64,000 bases of DNA, from contig CAMYLZ010000008.1 of assembly GCA_947259375.1 (NCBI GenBank), positions 1-64,000 of the forward strand, given 5' to 3'. Of the stretch, positions 52,140 to 61,820 are shown in pieces; position 1 is the first letter of the stretch; each line of letters begins with the position of its first letter. The notes under the pieces are model-generated. The model was not told where the DNA came from. It did no database searches and saw only the letters and a program-made list of their open reading frames with translations. The DNA comes from an uncultured Parvularculaceae bacterium (lineage in GTDB: Bacteria; Pseudomonadota; Alphaproteobacteria; Caulobacterales; Parvularculaceae). The translations under genes and the position numbers were made by a program.

Positions 52140-54056
52140 ATGAACGCGGAAATCGAAACGCCCGATGGTGAAACGCCGCCGCTCGCCGGCGCGGCGTTGA
52201 TTGCCGATCACGTCAAGCGCCTGCCCGCGAAACCCGGCGTTTACCGGATGTTTAACGCGAGGGGCGACGTCCTTTATGTCGGCAAGGCCAAGAGCCTCAA
52301 ATCCAGGGTTTCGTCATACGCCAAATCCGGCGGGCATTCGAACCGGATTATGCGGATGATCTCGGAAACCGCCGCTATGGAATTCGTCGTCACCGCCACG
52401 GAAACCGAAGCGCTGCTGCTTGAAGCCAACCTCATCAAGCAGCTCAAGCCGCGCTACAATGTCATTCTGCGCGACGACAAATCCTTTCCGCATATTCTTG
52501 TCGCCGAAGATCATGAAGCCCCGCAAATCATGAAACATCGCGGTGCGCGCAAACGCAAAGGCGCCTATTATGGTCCCTTTGCATCGGCGGGCGCCGTCAA
52601 TCGCACACTCAACACATTGCAAAAGGCGTTTCTATTACGCTCATGCTCCGACAGCGTTTATGACGGGCGCACACGACCTTGCCTGTTGCACCAGATCAAG
52701 CGTTGCTCGGCGCCCTGCGTCGATCTCATCAACAAAGCCGACTATCTCGCGCTGGTCGAGGAAGCCAAGTCGTTCCTTTCCGGCGATAGCGCGGCCATTC
52801 AGCGAACCCTTTCAGGGCAAATGGAATCCGCATCCAACGCGCTCGATTTTGAAACCGCGGCGGTTTTGCGCGACCGTATTCGCGCGCTATCCTATATTCA
52901 GGGCGCACAGGACATTAATCCCGGCATCGTGACCGACGCCGACATATTCGCCATTCATTCCGAAGGCGGACAGTCTTGCGTTCAGGTCTTTTTCTTTCGC
53001 GGCGGCCAGAATTGGGGCAATCACGCATTTTTTCCAAAGCACGACAGAGAAGATGGGCCCGATGCCGTGCTCGACGCGTTCATCGCCCAATTTTATGACT
53101 CGCGCGAGCCGCCGAAATCCATCCTCGTGTCGCATGCGCCGCCGCAAGCCGCGCTTCTGGCCGAGGCGCTGTCCATCAAGGCTGATCGCAAGGTCGTCCT
53201 TGCCGAACCGCAACGCGGGGAAAAACGCGACCTCGTGCGTGCGGCGGCCTTGAATGCGCGCGAGGCGTTGTCGCGGCGCATGGCGGAATCGGCGAGCCAA
53301 TTGAAAAGCCTCAAGCAACTTGCGGACATCCTCGGCCTCAAGGCCCCTCCCGCCCGGATTGAGGTTTACGACAATTCTCACATTCAGGGCGCCAACGCGG
53401 TCGGCGCCATGATCGTCGCCGGGCCAGAAGGCTTTGTGAAAAACCAATATCGCAAGTTCAACATCAAGGCAGACAATCTGACGCCGGGCGACGACTACGC
53501 GATGATGCGCGAGGTCATTACGCGTCGTTTTGCGAGGCTCATGAAAGATGAGAATGCAGAGCGGCCGGACCTTGTCATCATCGATGGCGGCAAAGGACAG
53601 CTAAGCGTCGTCCTTGAGGCGCTAAAGGAAATTGGCATTGATCCGGAAGCGGAGGAAGTCACAATCATTGGCGTCGCCAAGGGGCGCCGCGAAACGGACA
53701 CAGGCGCAAAACGCATTGACCGCACCATGGGCGCGATCGGCGAACAGGTAGTGATGCCCGGCCGTGCGCCCTTTACCCTGCCGCCGCGCGACCCCGGCCT
53801 GTTCGTGTTGCAACGCTTGCGCGACGAGGCGCATCGCTTCGCCATTGGCGCGCATCGCGCCAAGCGCAAAAAAGCAATCGCCGCCAATCCGCTCGACGAT
53901 GTTCCGGGCATCGGCGCAAAGCGCAAACGCGCGCTCCTTAACCATTTCGGCTCGGCGAAAGAAATCGCCCGTGCAAAGCCGCAGGATTTACAGGTTGTCG
54001 ATGGCGTTTCGGCTGCGCTGGCGCAAAAGATTTACGATCATTTCCACGGCGGCTAG
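52140..54056 (+). CDS. uvrC: Excinuclease ABC subunit C
   Basis: 638 residues, full length. The GIY-YIG nuclease domain comes first ([20 protein letters not shown] then [15 protein letters not shown]), then the UVR motif region ([20 protein letters not shown]), the RNase H-like C-terminal nuclease ([20 protein letters not shown], then [19 protein letters not shown]), and a final helix-hairpin-helix pair ([20 protein letters not shown]). UvrC makes both cuts in nucleotide excision repair. In related genomes pgsA follows directly; here two membrane or exported protein genes come between. Confidence 0.96.
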   Translation: MNAEIETPDGETPPLAGAALIADHVKRLPAKPGVYRMFNARGDVLYVGKAKSLKSRVSSYAKSGGHSNRIMRMISETAAMEFVVTATETEALLLEANLIKQLKPRYNVILRDDKSFPHILVAEDHEAPQIMKHRGARKRKGAYYGPFASAGAVNRTLNTLQKAFLLRSCSDSVYDGRTRPCLLHQIKRCSAPCVDLINKADYLALVEEAKSFLSGDSAAIQRTLSGQMESASNALDFETAAVLRDRIRALSYIQGAQDINPGIVTDADIFAIHSEGGQSCVQVFFFRGGQNWGNHAFFPKHDREDGPDAVLDAFIAQFYDSREPPKSILVSHAPPQAALLAEALSIKADRKVVLAEPQRGEKRDLVRAAALNAREALSRRMAESASQLKSLKQLADILGLKAPPARIEVYDNSHIQGANAVGAMIVAGPEGFVKNQYRKFNIKADNLTPGDDYAMMREVITRRFARLMKDENAERPDLVIIDGGKGQLSVVLEALKEIGIDPEAEEVTIIGVAKGRRETDTGAKRIDRTMGAIGEQVVMPGRAPFTLPPRDPGLFVLQRLRDEAHRFAIGAHRAKRKKAIAANPLDDVPGIGAKRKRALLNHFGSAKEIARAKPQDLQVVDGVSAALAQKIYDHFHGG

Positions 54057-54191
54057 GCGTATGTGCCGGCAAGTTCGACTGCGGCGCCGCCAAACCATCG
54101 CGCCGGCGCCCTTTTTCCGCCCAACTTGAACGCTGTTATCAACGCGCAGCGAGACGGTTCGCGGCGGGCGCCGGCCCCGCCCAACAGGGAT

Positions 54192-55079
54192 GTGATCGCG
54201 AAAACCAAAGCCAAGATATTCCAGGACCCGCGGCATTATCAGATTGCCGTTTTGTCCTTATTGCTAGCTTTCGGCGTCGCCCTGCGCGCCTTCGACATCG
54301 CTCCCGTTCAGATCGCCGCGACCATCGCCGCCGCTCTCTTCGCCCAATTTCTCGGCGCCGTGATGACGGCCAGTCGCTTCGACCCGCGCAGCGCGTTGAT
54401 CACCGCTCTTTCTCTTTCCTTGTTGCTGCGCGCCGACGCCATCGCCCCGCTCGTCATCGCCGCGCTGATCGGCGTCGGCTCGAAATACATGCTGCGTTTC
54501 GACCACAAACATGTTTTCAACCCGGCGAATGCTGGCATAGTCGCGCTGCTGCTCCTGTCCGAAGGGCTGCTTCCTGACGCCGCCTGGACAACGCCCGGAC
54601 AATGGGGAACCGCGCTCTGGTTCGCCATGTTGCTGGCCGGCGCGGGGATGTTCGTCACCTATCGCGCAGCGCGCATTGACGTGCCGCTGATCTTTCTGGG
54701 CGTATTGGCGGCGCTGACTTTCCTGCGCGCCATTTGGCTCGGCGATCCGTTGGCGATCCCGCTCCTTCGCTTGCAGAACGGCGCGCTCATATTGTTTGCG
54801 TTTTTCATGATCTCAGACCCGAAAACAACGCCGGACGGAACAGGCGCGCGCGCTATTTTCGCCGCAAGCGCCGCCGTCATCGCCTATATCCTGACATATC
54901 ATTTTTATATCGCAGACGGACTTTTTTACGCACTGGCGATCGTCTGTATCATGCGGCCGGTTCTCGAGCGCCTCGATCCGGCTCCCCGCTACCAATGGGG
55001 CGATCCGGTCAGAACGCCATCCTTCCTTCCGTTCGCCGCCCAGTCGCCCAAAGGATCGCCGCCCCTGCCCGCCGAATGA
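54192..55079 (+). CDS. RnfD/NqrB-like multi-pass membrane protein
   Basis: 295 residues from the GTG at 54192, near the start of the conserved part (KIFQDPRHYQIAVLSLLLAF); the frame is open to a GTG at 54063, but that stretch is Pro/Ala-rich. Eight or nine membrane helices. The RnfD/NqrB signature is visible in GSKYMLRFDHKHVFNPANAGIV, a loop that in NqrB holds the flavin-linked Thr; here no SGATxxT motif is seen, so covalent FMN is doubtful. No other rnf or nqr gene is present. It is paired with an exported DUF2330 protein, a partner order seen for this family in other phyla. Confidence 0.8.
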   Translation: MIAKTKAKIFQDPRHYQIAVLSLLLAFGVALRAFDIAPVQIAATIAAALFAQFLGAVMTASRFDPRSALITALSLSLLLRADAIAPLVIAALIGVGSKYMLRFDHKHVFNPANAGIVALLLLSEGLLPDAAWTTPGQWGTALWFAMLLAGAGMFVTYRAARIDVPLIFLGVLAALTFLRAIWLGDPLAIPLLRLQNGALILFAFFMISDPKTTPDGTGARAIFAASAAVIAYILTYHFYIADGLFYALAIVCIMRPVLERLDPAPRYQWGDPVRTPSFLPFAAQSPKGSPPLPAE

Positions 55080-55096
55080 ACTATAGGAGCCACCCC

Positions 55097-56467
55097 ATGC
55101 CTCGCTCATTCAAAAAATCGTTGTTTGCCGCCGCATCGGCAGCCGCTGCGCTGACGCTCACCGGCGGCGCAGTTGCGTTTTGCGGATTTTACGTCGCCAA
55201 GGCCGATACCAAACTGTTCAACAAGGCGTCAAAAGTCGCCCTGATGCGCGACGGCGACCGTACTGTCATGACCATGGCCAATGATTATCAGGGAGACCTG
55301 AAAGAGTTCGCCATCGTCATACCGGTCCCGGTGGTTTTACAGGAAGAGCAAATTCACGTCACCGATAACGCCATTCTCGACCATCTCGACGCCTATACGG
55401 CGCCGCGGTTGGTCGAATATTTCGACGAGGATCCGTGCCTGGTTTACGACAAGGTGGTCGTAACCGGACAACGCGCCATGGTGCAAGAACTCGCCGAGGC
55501 GGCGCCAAGCGCGCCTGACAGCCTCGGCGTCACGATCGAAGCGGAATACACCGTCGGCGAATATGACATTCAAATTCTGTCTGCAGAGCAATCAGACGGC
55601 CTTGCCGCATGGCTGGTCGAAAATGGTTACAAGCTGCCACAGGGCGCAGAGGCGACGCTTGGCAGCTATATTAAACAGGGGACGAAATTCTTCGTCGCCA
55701 AGGTCAATCTCGAAGAACAGGCGCAAACCGGGCTTAAATATCTCCGCCCGCTGCAGATTGCTTTTGAATCGCCGAAATTCATCCTGCCGATCCGGCTCGG
55801 CACGCTGAATGCGGATGGCAAGCAAGAGCTTTTCGTTTTCGCGCTCACCCGTTCCGGGCGGATTGAAACCACCAATTACCGGACGGTCAGGCTGCCGACC
55901 GGGATGGATATTCCGCTCTATGTGAAGCAGGAATTCGGAAGTTTTTATAGATCCATGTTCCATGAACAAGTGGAACGCGAAAACGGCCGCGCGGTCTTTC
56001 TGGAATATGCCTGGGACATGAATTGGTGCGACCCTTGCGCCACCGATCCGCTCTCTGGCGATGAACTGCGCGAGCTTGGGGCCTACTGGCTTGATGGCGG
56101 CGACAATCCAGCGCGCCGTCCGGGACCGGCGCGGGATGTTTATGTCACGCGCCTGCATGTTTCCTATGATGCGCAGACATTCCCCGAAGACCTTGTGTTC
56201 AAGGAAACCGGCGACCGGACGAATTTTCAGGGACGCTACGTGTTGCGCCATCCCTATAAAGGCGACGCGACCTGCGAGGCTGCGGAAGAATATCGCGCCG
56301 GCTTGCCGAAGCGTTTCGAAAATGAGGCGCAGACCCTTGCAAGCCTGACCGGCTGGGACATAGACGACATTCGCACCCGGATGCGCGAAGGCGGTCAGGC
56401 TTTCAACACGCCGACGCCAGAACCGTGGTGGAAACGGATCTGGGGCGGCGACAACAAGGAAGGGTAA
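55097..56467 (+). CDS. Exported DUF2330 domain-containing protein
   Basis: 456 residues from the ATG at 55097, preceded by TAGGAG at a spacing of 7. A signal peptide is clear (KKSLFAAASAAAALTLTGGA). After it the DUF2330 pattern starts: FCGFYVAKADTKLFNKASKV, ALMRDGDRTVMTMANDYQGD, FAIVIPVPVVLQ. Cysteines at FCG, DPC, WCDPC and DATC may form disulfides or a metal site. The rest is periplasmic, ending in a short Trp-rich tail. It lies 17 bases after the RnfD-like gene. Function unknown; an electron-transfer or envelope role with that partner is inferred. Confidence 0.85.
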   Translation: MPRSFKKSLFAAASAAAALTLTGGAVAFCGFYVAKADTKLFNKASKVALMRDGDRTVMTMANDYQGDLKEFAIVIPVPVVLQEEQIHVTDNAILDHLDAYTAPRLVEYFDEDPCLVYDKVVVTGQRAMVQELAEAAPSAPDSLGVTIEAEYTVGEYDIQILSAEQSDGLAAWLVENGYKLPQGAEATLGSYIKQGTKFFVAKVNLEEQAQTGLKYLRPLQIAFESPKFILPIRLGTLNADGKQELFVFALTRSGRIETTNYRTVRLPTGMDIPLYVKQEFGSFYRSMFHEQVERENGRAVFLEYAWDMNWCDPCATDPLSGDELRELGAYWLDGGDNPARRPGPARDVYVTRLHVSYDAQTFPEDLVFKETGDRTNFQGRYVLRHPYKGDATCEAAEEYRAGLPKRFENEAQTLASLTGWDIDDIRTRMREGGQAFNTPTPEPWWKRIWGGDNKEG

Positions 56468-56514
56468 TTTTTCCCGGCTGGCCTATCACTGCAGCACGAC
56501 ATACACTCCCTTCC

Positions 56515-57090
56515 ATGGCAAATCTCATCACGCTCGCGCGGATCGCGCTGATCATTCCTTTCGTGGCGCTGTTCCTTGTAAACGCACCCTGGAACATGAC
56601 GGCGGCGCTGATCATATTCATCATTGCCGCATTGAGCGATTTCGCGGATGGCTATGTCGCGCGCGCCCGCGGAGAGACATCCGCGCTCGGCGCCGCGCTC
56701 GACCCGCTCGCTGACAAGCTGCTGGTCGCCGCAGCGCTGGTTTTACTGACCCGCAACGGCGTCATTCACGGACCCGGCGTCATTGCCGTGCTCGTCATTA
56801 TCTTGCGCGAACTCCTGGTCGGCGGCTTGCGCGAGGCCCTTGGTGCACGAGGCGCCGCCTTGCCCGTCACCGGGCTCGCGAAATGGAAAACGACCGCGCA
56901 GCTCATCGCAATCGGGCTGTTGCTCGCCGCCGCGCCAACCGGCGTTGTTGGAGAGACGCTCGCTCCCGCCGCCGCCGGGGTGCTTTGGCTCTCTGCGGTG
57001 CTGACCGCCTGGACCGGCGCGGACTATGTCATCCGCGCAGTTTCCATGCTAGGCGAGACGCCAGCGGAATTGCGCAGCACGCCTGATTAA
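56515..57090 (+). CDS. pgsA: CDP-diacylglycerol--glycerol-3-phosphate 3-phosphatidyltransferase
   Basis: 191 residues from the ATG at 56515, the start that gives the standard PgsA N-terminus MANLITLARIALIIPF; 30 earlier codons overlap the DUF2330 gene. The CDP-alcohol phosphotransferase motif DGxxAR...G...D...D reads SDFADGYVARARGETSALGA then ALDPLADKLLVAAALV, complete. Several membrane helices. It makes phosphatidylglycerol phosphate. Its stop overlaps the response regulator start (TAATG). Confidence 0.93.
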   Translation: MANLITLARIALIIPFVALFLVNAPWNMTAALIIFIIAALSDFADGYVARARGETSALGAALDPLADKLLVAAALVLLTRNGVIHGPGVIAVLVIILRELLVGGLREALGARGAALPVTGLAKWKTTAQLIAIGLLLAAAPTGVVGETLAPAAAGVLWLSAVLTAWTGADYVIRAVSMLGETPAELRSTPD

Positions 57091-57785
57091 TGACCAAGAC
57101 GCCGGCACATGACGATGCGCCTCATATACTGGTCGTCGACGATGACGACCGGATCCGGTCATTATTGAAACGCTACCTTAAGGATAACGGCTATCGAACA
57201 TCCGTCGCCGCAGACGCTGCTGAAGCACGCACGCTGATGACTGCGATCGACTTCGACCTGTTCATTTTCGACGTCATGATGCCGGGCGAGACCGGCTTTT
57301 CCCTGACGAAGTTCGTGCGCGATGTCTCCAATGTGCCAGTCCTCGTTTTGACCGCACGAGGGTTGCCGGAAGATCGCATCAAGGGGCTTGAGGCCGGCGC
57401 CGACGATTATCTGTCGAAACCATTCGAACCGCGCGAACTGCTCTTGCGGATCAATGCGCTTTTGCGCCGGGCGCATCCCACGCGCCTCTCGCGTCAGGAG
57501 CTGCGTTTCGGCGAGTGCGTTTTTTCCATCGGACGCGGCGAGTTACGCAAGAATGGCGAGCTTGTCCGGCTGACCGCCGGGGAAACATCGCTATTGCGGG
57601 CGCTGGCGCAAAAACCGCGCGAGCCCGTCAGCCGCGAAGCGCTAGCTGAACAATCAGACGCCGGCATGGAGCGTTCCGTCGATGTTCAAGTCACCCGCCT
57701 GCGGAAGAAAATCGAAGAGGATCCGCGCGCGCCTATTTTTCTCCAGACTGTGCGCGGCGTCGGCTACGCGCTGATGGCGGATTAG
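57090..57785 (+). CDS. OmpR-family response regulator
   Basis: 231 residues. Receiver domain with acidic pocket DDDD (17-20), phospho-acceptor D61 in LFIFDVMMPGETGFSL, Thr in VLVLTARGLPEDR, and Lys in YLSKPFEPRELLLRINALLRR. The C-terminal winged helix follows (LVRLTAGETSLLRALAQKPR then SVDVQVTRLRKKIEEDPRAP). It overlaps the pgsA stop by one base and is followed three bases later by its kinase. It resembles the OmpR/PetR type of alphaproteobacteria. The targets are unknown. Confidence 0.92.
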   Translation: MTKTPAHDDAPHILVVDDDDRIRSLLKRYLKDNGYRTSVAADAAEARTLMTAIDFDLFIFDVMMPGETGFSLTKFVRDVSNVPVLVLTARGLPEDRIKGLEAGADDYLSKPFEPRELLLRINALLRRAHPTRLSRQELRFGECVFSIGRGELRKNGELVRLTAGETSLLRALAQKPREPVSREALAEQSDAGMERSVDVQVTRLRKKIEEDPRAPIFLQTVRGVGYALMAD

Positions 57786-57788
57786 GCT

Positions 57789-59099
57789 ATGTTCAGGCGA
57801 TACCTGCCGAAAAGCCTCTTCGCGCGCGTGATGCTGATCGTCATCCTGCCGATATTCGTAACGCAATCGGTGGTCACATATATTTTCTTTGCGCGACATT
57901 GGGATCTCGTCACCGCGAACCTTTCGGAGAATGTCGCAGGCCAGATTGCTCTTGCAACGCGCCTTTACCGGGACGCCCAATCCGACACAGAGCGCGAAGC
58001 GATCGTCAACATGGCGTTCGACGATCTCGACATTCGCATGCGCCATGCGCCGATGATGGACATTCCCGCAAGCAACCAACTTGCGCCGTTCAACGTTTAT
58101 AATGCGACGCTCGACCGGCGGCTTCGCGATGCGCTCGAATGGCCTTATTGGATGAACACTCAGAGCTGGCCCAATGATGTGGAAATTCGCGTCCAGCTTG
58201 ATGATGGCGCGTTGATTTTTTTCGCGCAGCGCGACCGGGTTTTCGCCACAACCGGACCGATCTTCCTGTTCTGGCTGATCGCCACCTCTGTTCTGCTTGG
58301 CGCGACCGCGATTATCTTCATGCGCAACCAAGTGCGGTCTATCTTGCGGCTTGCATCCGCGGCCGAAGCATTTGGCCGCGGGCGCGACGCGCCAGGTTAT
58401 CGCCCGACCGGCGCAACGGAAGTGCGCAAGGCCGGCTTTGCCTTTATCGCCATGCGCGAACGCATCAAGCGACATCTTGAACAGCGCACTGCGATGCTCG
58501 CCGGCGTCAGCCACGACCTTAGAACACCATTGACGCGCATCAAGCTCGCCCTCGCCATGCAGCCAGAGAGCGACGAAATTCGCGCCCTTCAAAATGACGT
58601 CCTTGAAATGGAAAAGATGGTTGAAGCTTATCTCGACTTCGCGCGAAACGAAGCCGCCGATGAAGAGCCGACCTCCTTCCGTCTATCAGGACTCGCCGCC
58701 GAAATCGCCGAAGACACGGTTCGCGCCGGGCGTCGCGTGAACGCCGATATCCCGGCGCAAATATTGATGACGGCCCGGCGAAGCGCGCTCAAACGGGCCA
58801 TCGGCAATCTCGTCCATAACGGGCTGCGTTATGCGGACAATGTCTGGGTATCGGCCCGCCGCACCGACCGCTACGCGGAAATCTATGTCGATGATGACGG
58901 GCCGGGCATCGAACCGGCCAAGTTTGACGACGTCTTCAAACCTTTCACGCGCCTTGACGAAGCCCGCAACCAGAACCAAAGCGGCGTCGGCATGGGGCTG
59001 ACCATCGTTCGCGACGTCGCGCGCGCGCATGGCGGGGATGTCATTCTTGAAAAATCGCTGCGCGGCGGGTTGCGGGCGATCATCAGGCTTCCGGTCTGA
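57789..59099 (+). CDS. EnvZ-type sensor histidine kinase
   Basis: 436 residues. Two membrane helices (near 11-33 and 155-178) enclose a periplasmic sensor of about 120 residues; a HAMP domain follows (ILRLASAAEAFGRGRDAPGY). The H-box has H242 in GVSHDLRTPLTRIKLAL; N box LKRAIGNLVHNGLRYAD; G1 YVDDDGPGIEP; F box FKPFTRLDEAR; G2 GVGMGLTIVRDVARAHGG. The architecture is EnvZ-like. It should phosphorylate the regulator encoded just upstream. The signal is not known. Confidence 0.93.
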   Translation: MFRRYLPKSLFARVMLIVILPIFVTQSVVTYIFFARHWDLVTANLSENVAGQIALATRLYRDAQSDTEREAIVNMAFDDLDIRMRHAPMMDIPASNQLAPFNVYNATLDRRLRDALEWPYWMNTQSWPNDVEIRVQLDDGALIFFAQRDRVFATTGPIFLFWLIATSVLLGATAIIFMRNQVRSILRLASAAEAFGRGRDAPGYRPTGATEVRKAGFAFIAMRERIKRHLEQRTAMLAGVSHDLRTPLTRIKLALAMQPESDEIRALQNDVLEMEKMVEAYLDFARNEAADEEPTSFRLSGLAAEIAEDTVRAGRRVNADIPAQILMTARRSALKRAIGNLVHNGLRYADNVWVSARRTDRYAEIYVDDDGPGIEPAKFDDVFKPFTRLDEARNQNQSGVGMGLTIVRDVARAHGGDVILEKSLRGGLRAIIRLPV

Positions 59100-59105
59100 C
59101 CGTCT

Positions 59106-59918
59106 TTAATCGGTAAGTTGCGCCGCCCGGCGCGCTGCGGCCGCAGCCGCCTCTTTTATCAGCTCACGGAGTGGTCTACTTTCGCCATCAAGGACGTTTA
59201 ACGCCGCCTCGGTCGTCCCGCCCGGCGACGTCACTGCCTTGCGCAATGCGCAGAGAGCGCGTTGGTCCGTCTCCACCAAGGAGCCCGCGCCCGAAAAGGT
59301 CGCCCGCGCGAGCGTCGCCGCCGCTGTCTGATCGAGGCCCAGCGCCGCTCCAGCCTCCGCCAACGCCTCTGCGAACAAAAAGAAATAGGCGGGGCCAGAG
59401 CCTGAAATGGCGGTCACCAGGTCGATATCGTCTTCTTTTTGAACCCAGACGACATCGCCGGCGGCGCGCATCAGCGCCTCAATTCGCACACGGTCGTTTT
59501 CATCAACAATGGGGGGAGCGAAAACGCCCGTCACACCCTTGCCAATCGCCGCCGGCAAGTTCGGCATCGCGCGGGCGACGCGAGACGCGCCGTCAAGCGC
59601 GCCCCCGACGGCGGCAATGCCTTTGCCCGCCATGACCGAGATCACCACAGCGTCTTTGGCAAGCAGCGCATAATTCGGCAGTACATCGCCGGCGACCTGC
59701 GGCTTCACGGCGATGACGATAACATCGTAATCAGGCGTGATATCCGGATTGAGACGCATTCCCGCCTCAGCAGCGCGTCGGCGAATGTCTTCATTTGGTG
59801 CAGGATCGAATATAGCCGATCCCGCCGGGTCGATAGTTCCGGCGTTCAACCATCCTTTCAGGAGCGCGCCGCCCATAGCACCCGCGCCGATCAAGGACAC
59901 TCGCGTTTTGTCTGTCAT
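59106..59918 (-). CDS. proC: Pyrroline-5-carboxylate reductase
   Basis: 270 residues from the ATG at 59918; a TTG three codons earlier is less likely. The NAD(P)-binding motif VSLIGAGAMGGALLKGWLNA is followed by VIVIAVKPQVAGDVLPNY and, late in the protein, LVTAISGSGPAYFFLFAEAL and LRKAVTSPGGTTEAAL, both proC signatures. It makes proline in the last step of synthesis. Converges with the kinase gene; ybjN lies upstream on the same strand. Confidence 0.94.
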   Translation of the reverse strand: MTDKTRVSLIGAGAMGGALLKGWLNAGTIDPAGSAIFDPAPNEDIRRRAAEAGMRLNPDITPDYDVIVIAVKPQVAGDVLPNYALLAKDAVVISVMAGKGIAAVGGALDGASRVARAMPNLPAAIGKGVTGVFAPPIVDENDRVRIEALMRAAGDVVWVQKEDDIDLVTAISGSGPAYFFLFAEALAEAGAALGLDQTAAATLARATFSGAGSLVETDQRALCALRKAVTSPGGTTEAALNVLDGESRPLRELIKEAAAAAARRAAQLTD

Positions 59919-59976
59919 AGGGCGCAATCTATCGCGCGGCGGCGCCTATTGGAACGCACGGCGCGAAAAGAATTCG

Positions 59977-60480
59977 CTAGGCGTTGCCAGCCGTTTCGAA
60001 CAGCGACGCCTGAAGCGCATCTTCCGGCGACTTGCCGCCCCAGATCAGGAAATTGAAGGCTGGATAAAAACGGTCCACCGCTTCGCTCGCCGCGCGGATC
60101 AGCGCCTCGCCCTGCATCCCGTCAAGGCCGCCTTCAGCGGGCAATAGCGCAGAATTGCGATAGACGATTGAATGGTCCTCCGCCCACAGATCGAAATGCC
60201 CGATCCAGAGACGTTCATTGACCATGACGACGAGACGGCTTGCTTCATCAAGGCGGCCGACCGGCGCCTTGAGGTCAAGCGGCGCCCCCATTTGCAGCGT
60301 CGATAATTCCGGCCGCCAAGTGAACCAGAGGCCGATATCGCGCCATACGCCCGGCAGCATCACATGCAGTTCATTGTCGCCTGCGCGCTCCATCTCGAAT
60401 TCAAGACCAGCGGCGGCGGCCTCCAGCACCCGCAACGGGTTCTCGGTTGCTTTTGGCTTGCGGATCAGCTCAATCGACAT
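59977..60480 (-). CDS. YbjN domain-containing protein
   Basis: 167 residues of the YbjN type: an N-terminal NPLRVLEAAAAGLEFEMERA, a central GLWFTWRPELSTLQMGAPLD, LVVMVNERLWIGHFDLWAED and FLIWGGKSPEDALQAS at the end. Members are small T3SS-chaperone-like folds of unclear role. In alphaproteobacteria it commonly stands between ubiK and proC, as here. Confidence 0.88.
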   Translation of the reverse strand: MSIELIRKPKATENPLRVLEAAAAGLEFEMERAGDNELHVMLPGVWRDIGLWFTWRPELSTLQMGAPLDLKAPVGRLDEASRLVVMVNERLWIGHFDLWAEDHSIVYRNSALLPAEGGLDGMQGEALIRAASEAVDRFYPAFNFLIWGGKSPEDALQASLFETAGNA

Positions 60481-60599
60481 GGCGTCCCTTTTCCCGGTTG
60501 GCGCGACTGAACTCGCCGCTCACAACCCGCATGACGCTGCGATTCGTGATTCGTACAAATGATTCGATTAAACTGGTTTTCCTCAAGCCCCTGTGGGAC

Positions 60600-60839
60600 T
60601 TAGCGAGTCTCGAGCGCGTCGAGCCGGGCTTTCAACAGCTCGTTCTCTTCGCGCGCCGCGCGCGCCATATCGCGCACCGCTTCGAACTCTTCGCGCGTCA
60701 CGAGGTCCATGTCCGCTATAAGATTCTGCAACCGGCTTTTGAACACCGTTTCCGCCTCGCGCCGAACACCGTCAGCGGCGCCGGCCGCCTCGGTCATCAT
60801 TTTGGCGATTTCATCGAATATAGCGCTTTGGGTCTGCAT
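60600..60839 (-). CDS. ubiK: Accessory factor UbiK (BMFP family)
   Basis: 79 residues. The protein is helical: residues 1-40 (IFDEIAKMMTEAAGAADGVR) form an amphipathic helix, and the end is a coiled coil with the BMFP motif LVTREEFEAVRDMARAAREE followed by ENELLKARLDALE. Such proteins trimerise, bind lipid and help aerobic ubiquinone synthesis in the E. coli case. It lies upstream of ybjN and diverges from lgt. Confidence 0.9.
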   Translation of the reverse strand: MQTQSAIFDEIAKMMTEAAGAADGVRREAETVFKSRLQNLIADMDLVTREEFEAVRDMARAAREENELLKARLDALETR

Positions 60840-60956
60840 CGTCCGATCTCCTTATTCGCTGGTAATATAGGACGTCCGCCAATGGGGCGACAGGGGCGCC
60901 AAAGCGCGCTATTGAGACGCACGACGTCAACGCTGAATGCCCGCCTGGAACCACTC

Positions 60957-61820
60957 ATGAGCCTGCCCTATCCGAATATCGACCCGATTGCGCTGCAAAT
61001 CGGCCCGCTTCCGATCCGCTGGTATTCCCTTGCCTATATTGGCGGGCTGGCGCTCGGTTGGTGGTACCTGACGCGGCTCATCAAAAACGCCGCTATCTGG
61101 GGCAATACCGGCGCGCCGCTCACTCGCGTCCTGCTTGACGACGTCATTTTCTGGGTGGCGATCGGCGTCATCGCCGGGGGACGGCTGGGCTATGTCTTTT
61201 TTTACGAGCCGGCGCTGCTGATTGAACCATGGGAGCCGATCCTCGGCTTCCTGCCCTTCCCGCCGGCATTGATGATGTGGAAAGGCGGCATGTCGTTCCA
61301 TGGCGGCCTGATTGGCGTCACGCTGGTCGGTTACTTTTTCTCCCGCAAATACAAGCTGAACCCGCTGTCGCTCGGTGATCTGTTCGCTTGCGCTGCACCA
61401 ATCGGCCTGTTTTTCGGCCGCATCGCCAATTTCATCAATGCCGAGCTTTACGGCCGCCCGTGGGACGGGCCGTGGTCGATGGTGTTCCCTACCGACCCGT
61501 TTGGCGTCGCCCGCCATCCGAGCCAACTTTATGAAGCCGCCCTTGAAGGGCTGGTCCTGTTTGCCATAATTCGCATCGCCACTCATTCTTTCGGCCTGTT
61601 GAAACGGCCCGGCGCAGCGATCGGTCTGTTCCTCGCCGGTTACGCCGCCTCGCGAATTCTCGTGGAAAACTTCCGAGAGCCCGATGCGCATATGCCCGAT
61701 TTTCCCCTTGGTTTGACGATGGGCATGCTGCTTTCTCTTCCGATGTTGCTGCTTGGCCTGTGGATGATATGGCGCACACGGAACCACGCCGCGCCGGCCG
61801 GCAAAAAGGCCTCCTCATGA
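60957..61820 (+). CDS. lgt: Prolipoprotein diacylglyceryl transferase
   Basis: 287 residues from the ATG at 60957, where the standard N-terminus MSLPYPNIDPIALQIGPLPI begins; the open frame to 60447 runs antisense to ubiK. Lgt motifs: WYSLAYIGGLALGWWYL, GGRLGYVFFYEP, MSFHGGLIGVTLVGYFFSRK, GRIANFINAELYGRPWDGPW and RHPSQLYEAALEGL. Seven membrane helices. It adds the diacylglyceryl group to lipoproteins such as BamE and NlpD here. Its stop overlaps the next start (ATGA). Confidence 0.95.
   Translation: MSLPYPNIDPIALQIGPLPIRWYSLAYIGGLALGWWYLTRLIKNAAIWGNTGAPLTRVLLDDVIFWVAIGVIAGGRLGYVFFYEPALLIEPWEPILGFLPFPPALMMWKGGMSFHGGLIGVTLVGYFFSRKYKLNPLSLGDLFACAAPIGLFFGRIANFINAELYGRPWDGPWSMVFPTDPFGVARHPSQLYEAALEGLVLFAIIRIATHSFGLLKRPGAAIGLFLAGYAASRILVENFREPDAHMPDFPLGLTMGMLLSLPMLLLGLWMIWRTRNHAAPAGKKASS

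Noticed and set aside
54063-54191. N-terminal extension of the RnfD-like protein
   Set aside because: The frame is open from a GTG at 54063, but the 43 residues are Pro/Ala/Arg-rich, precede the conserved region and have no ribosome binding site; the later GTG is preferred, with some doubt because AGGG is very close to it.
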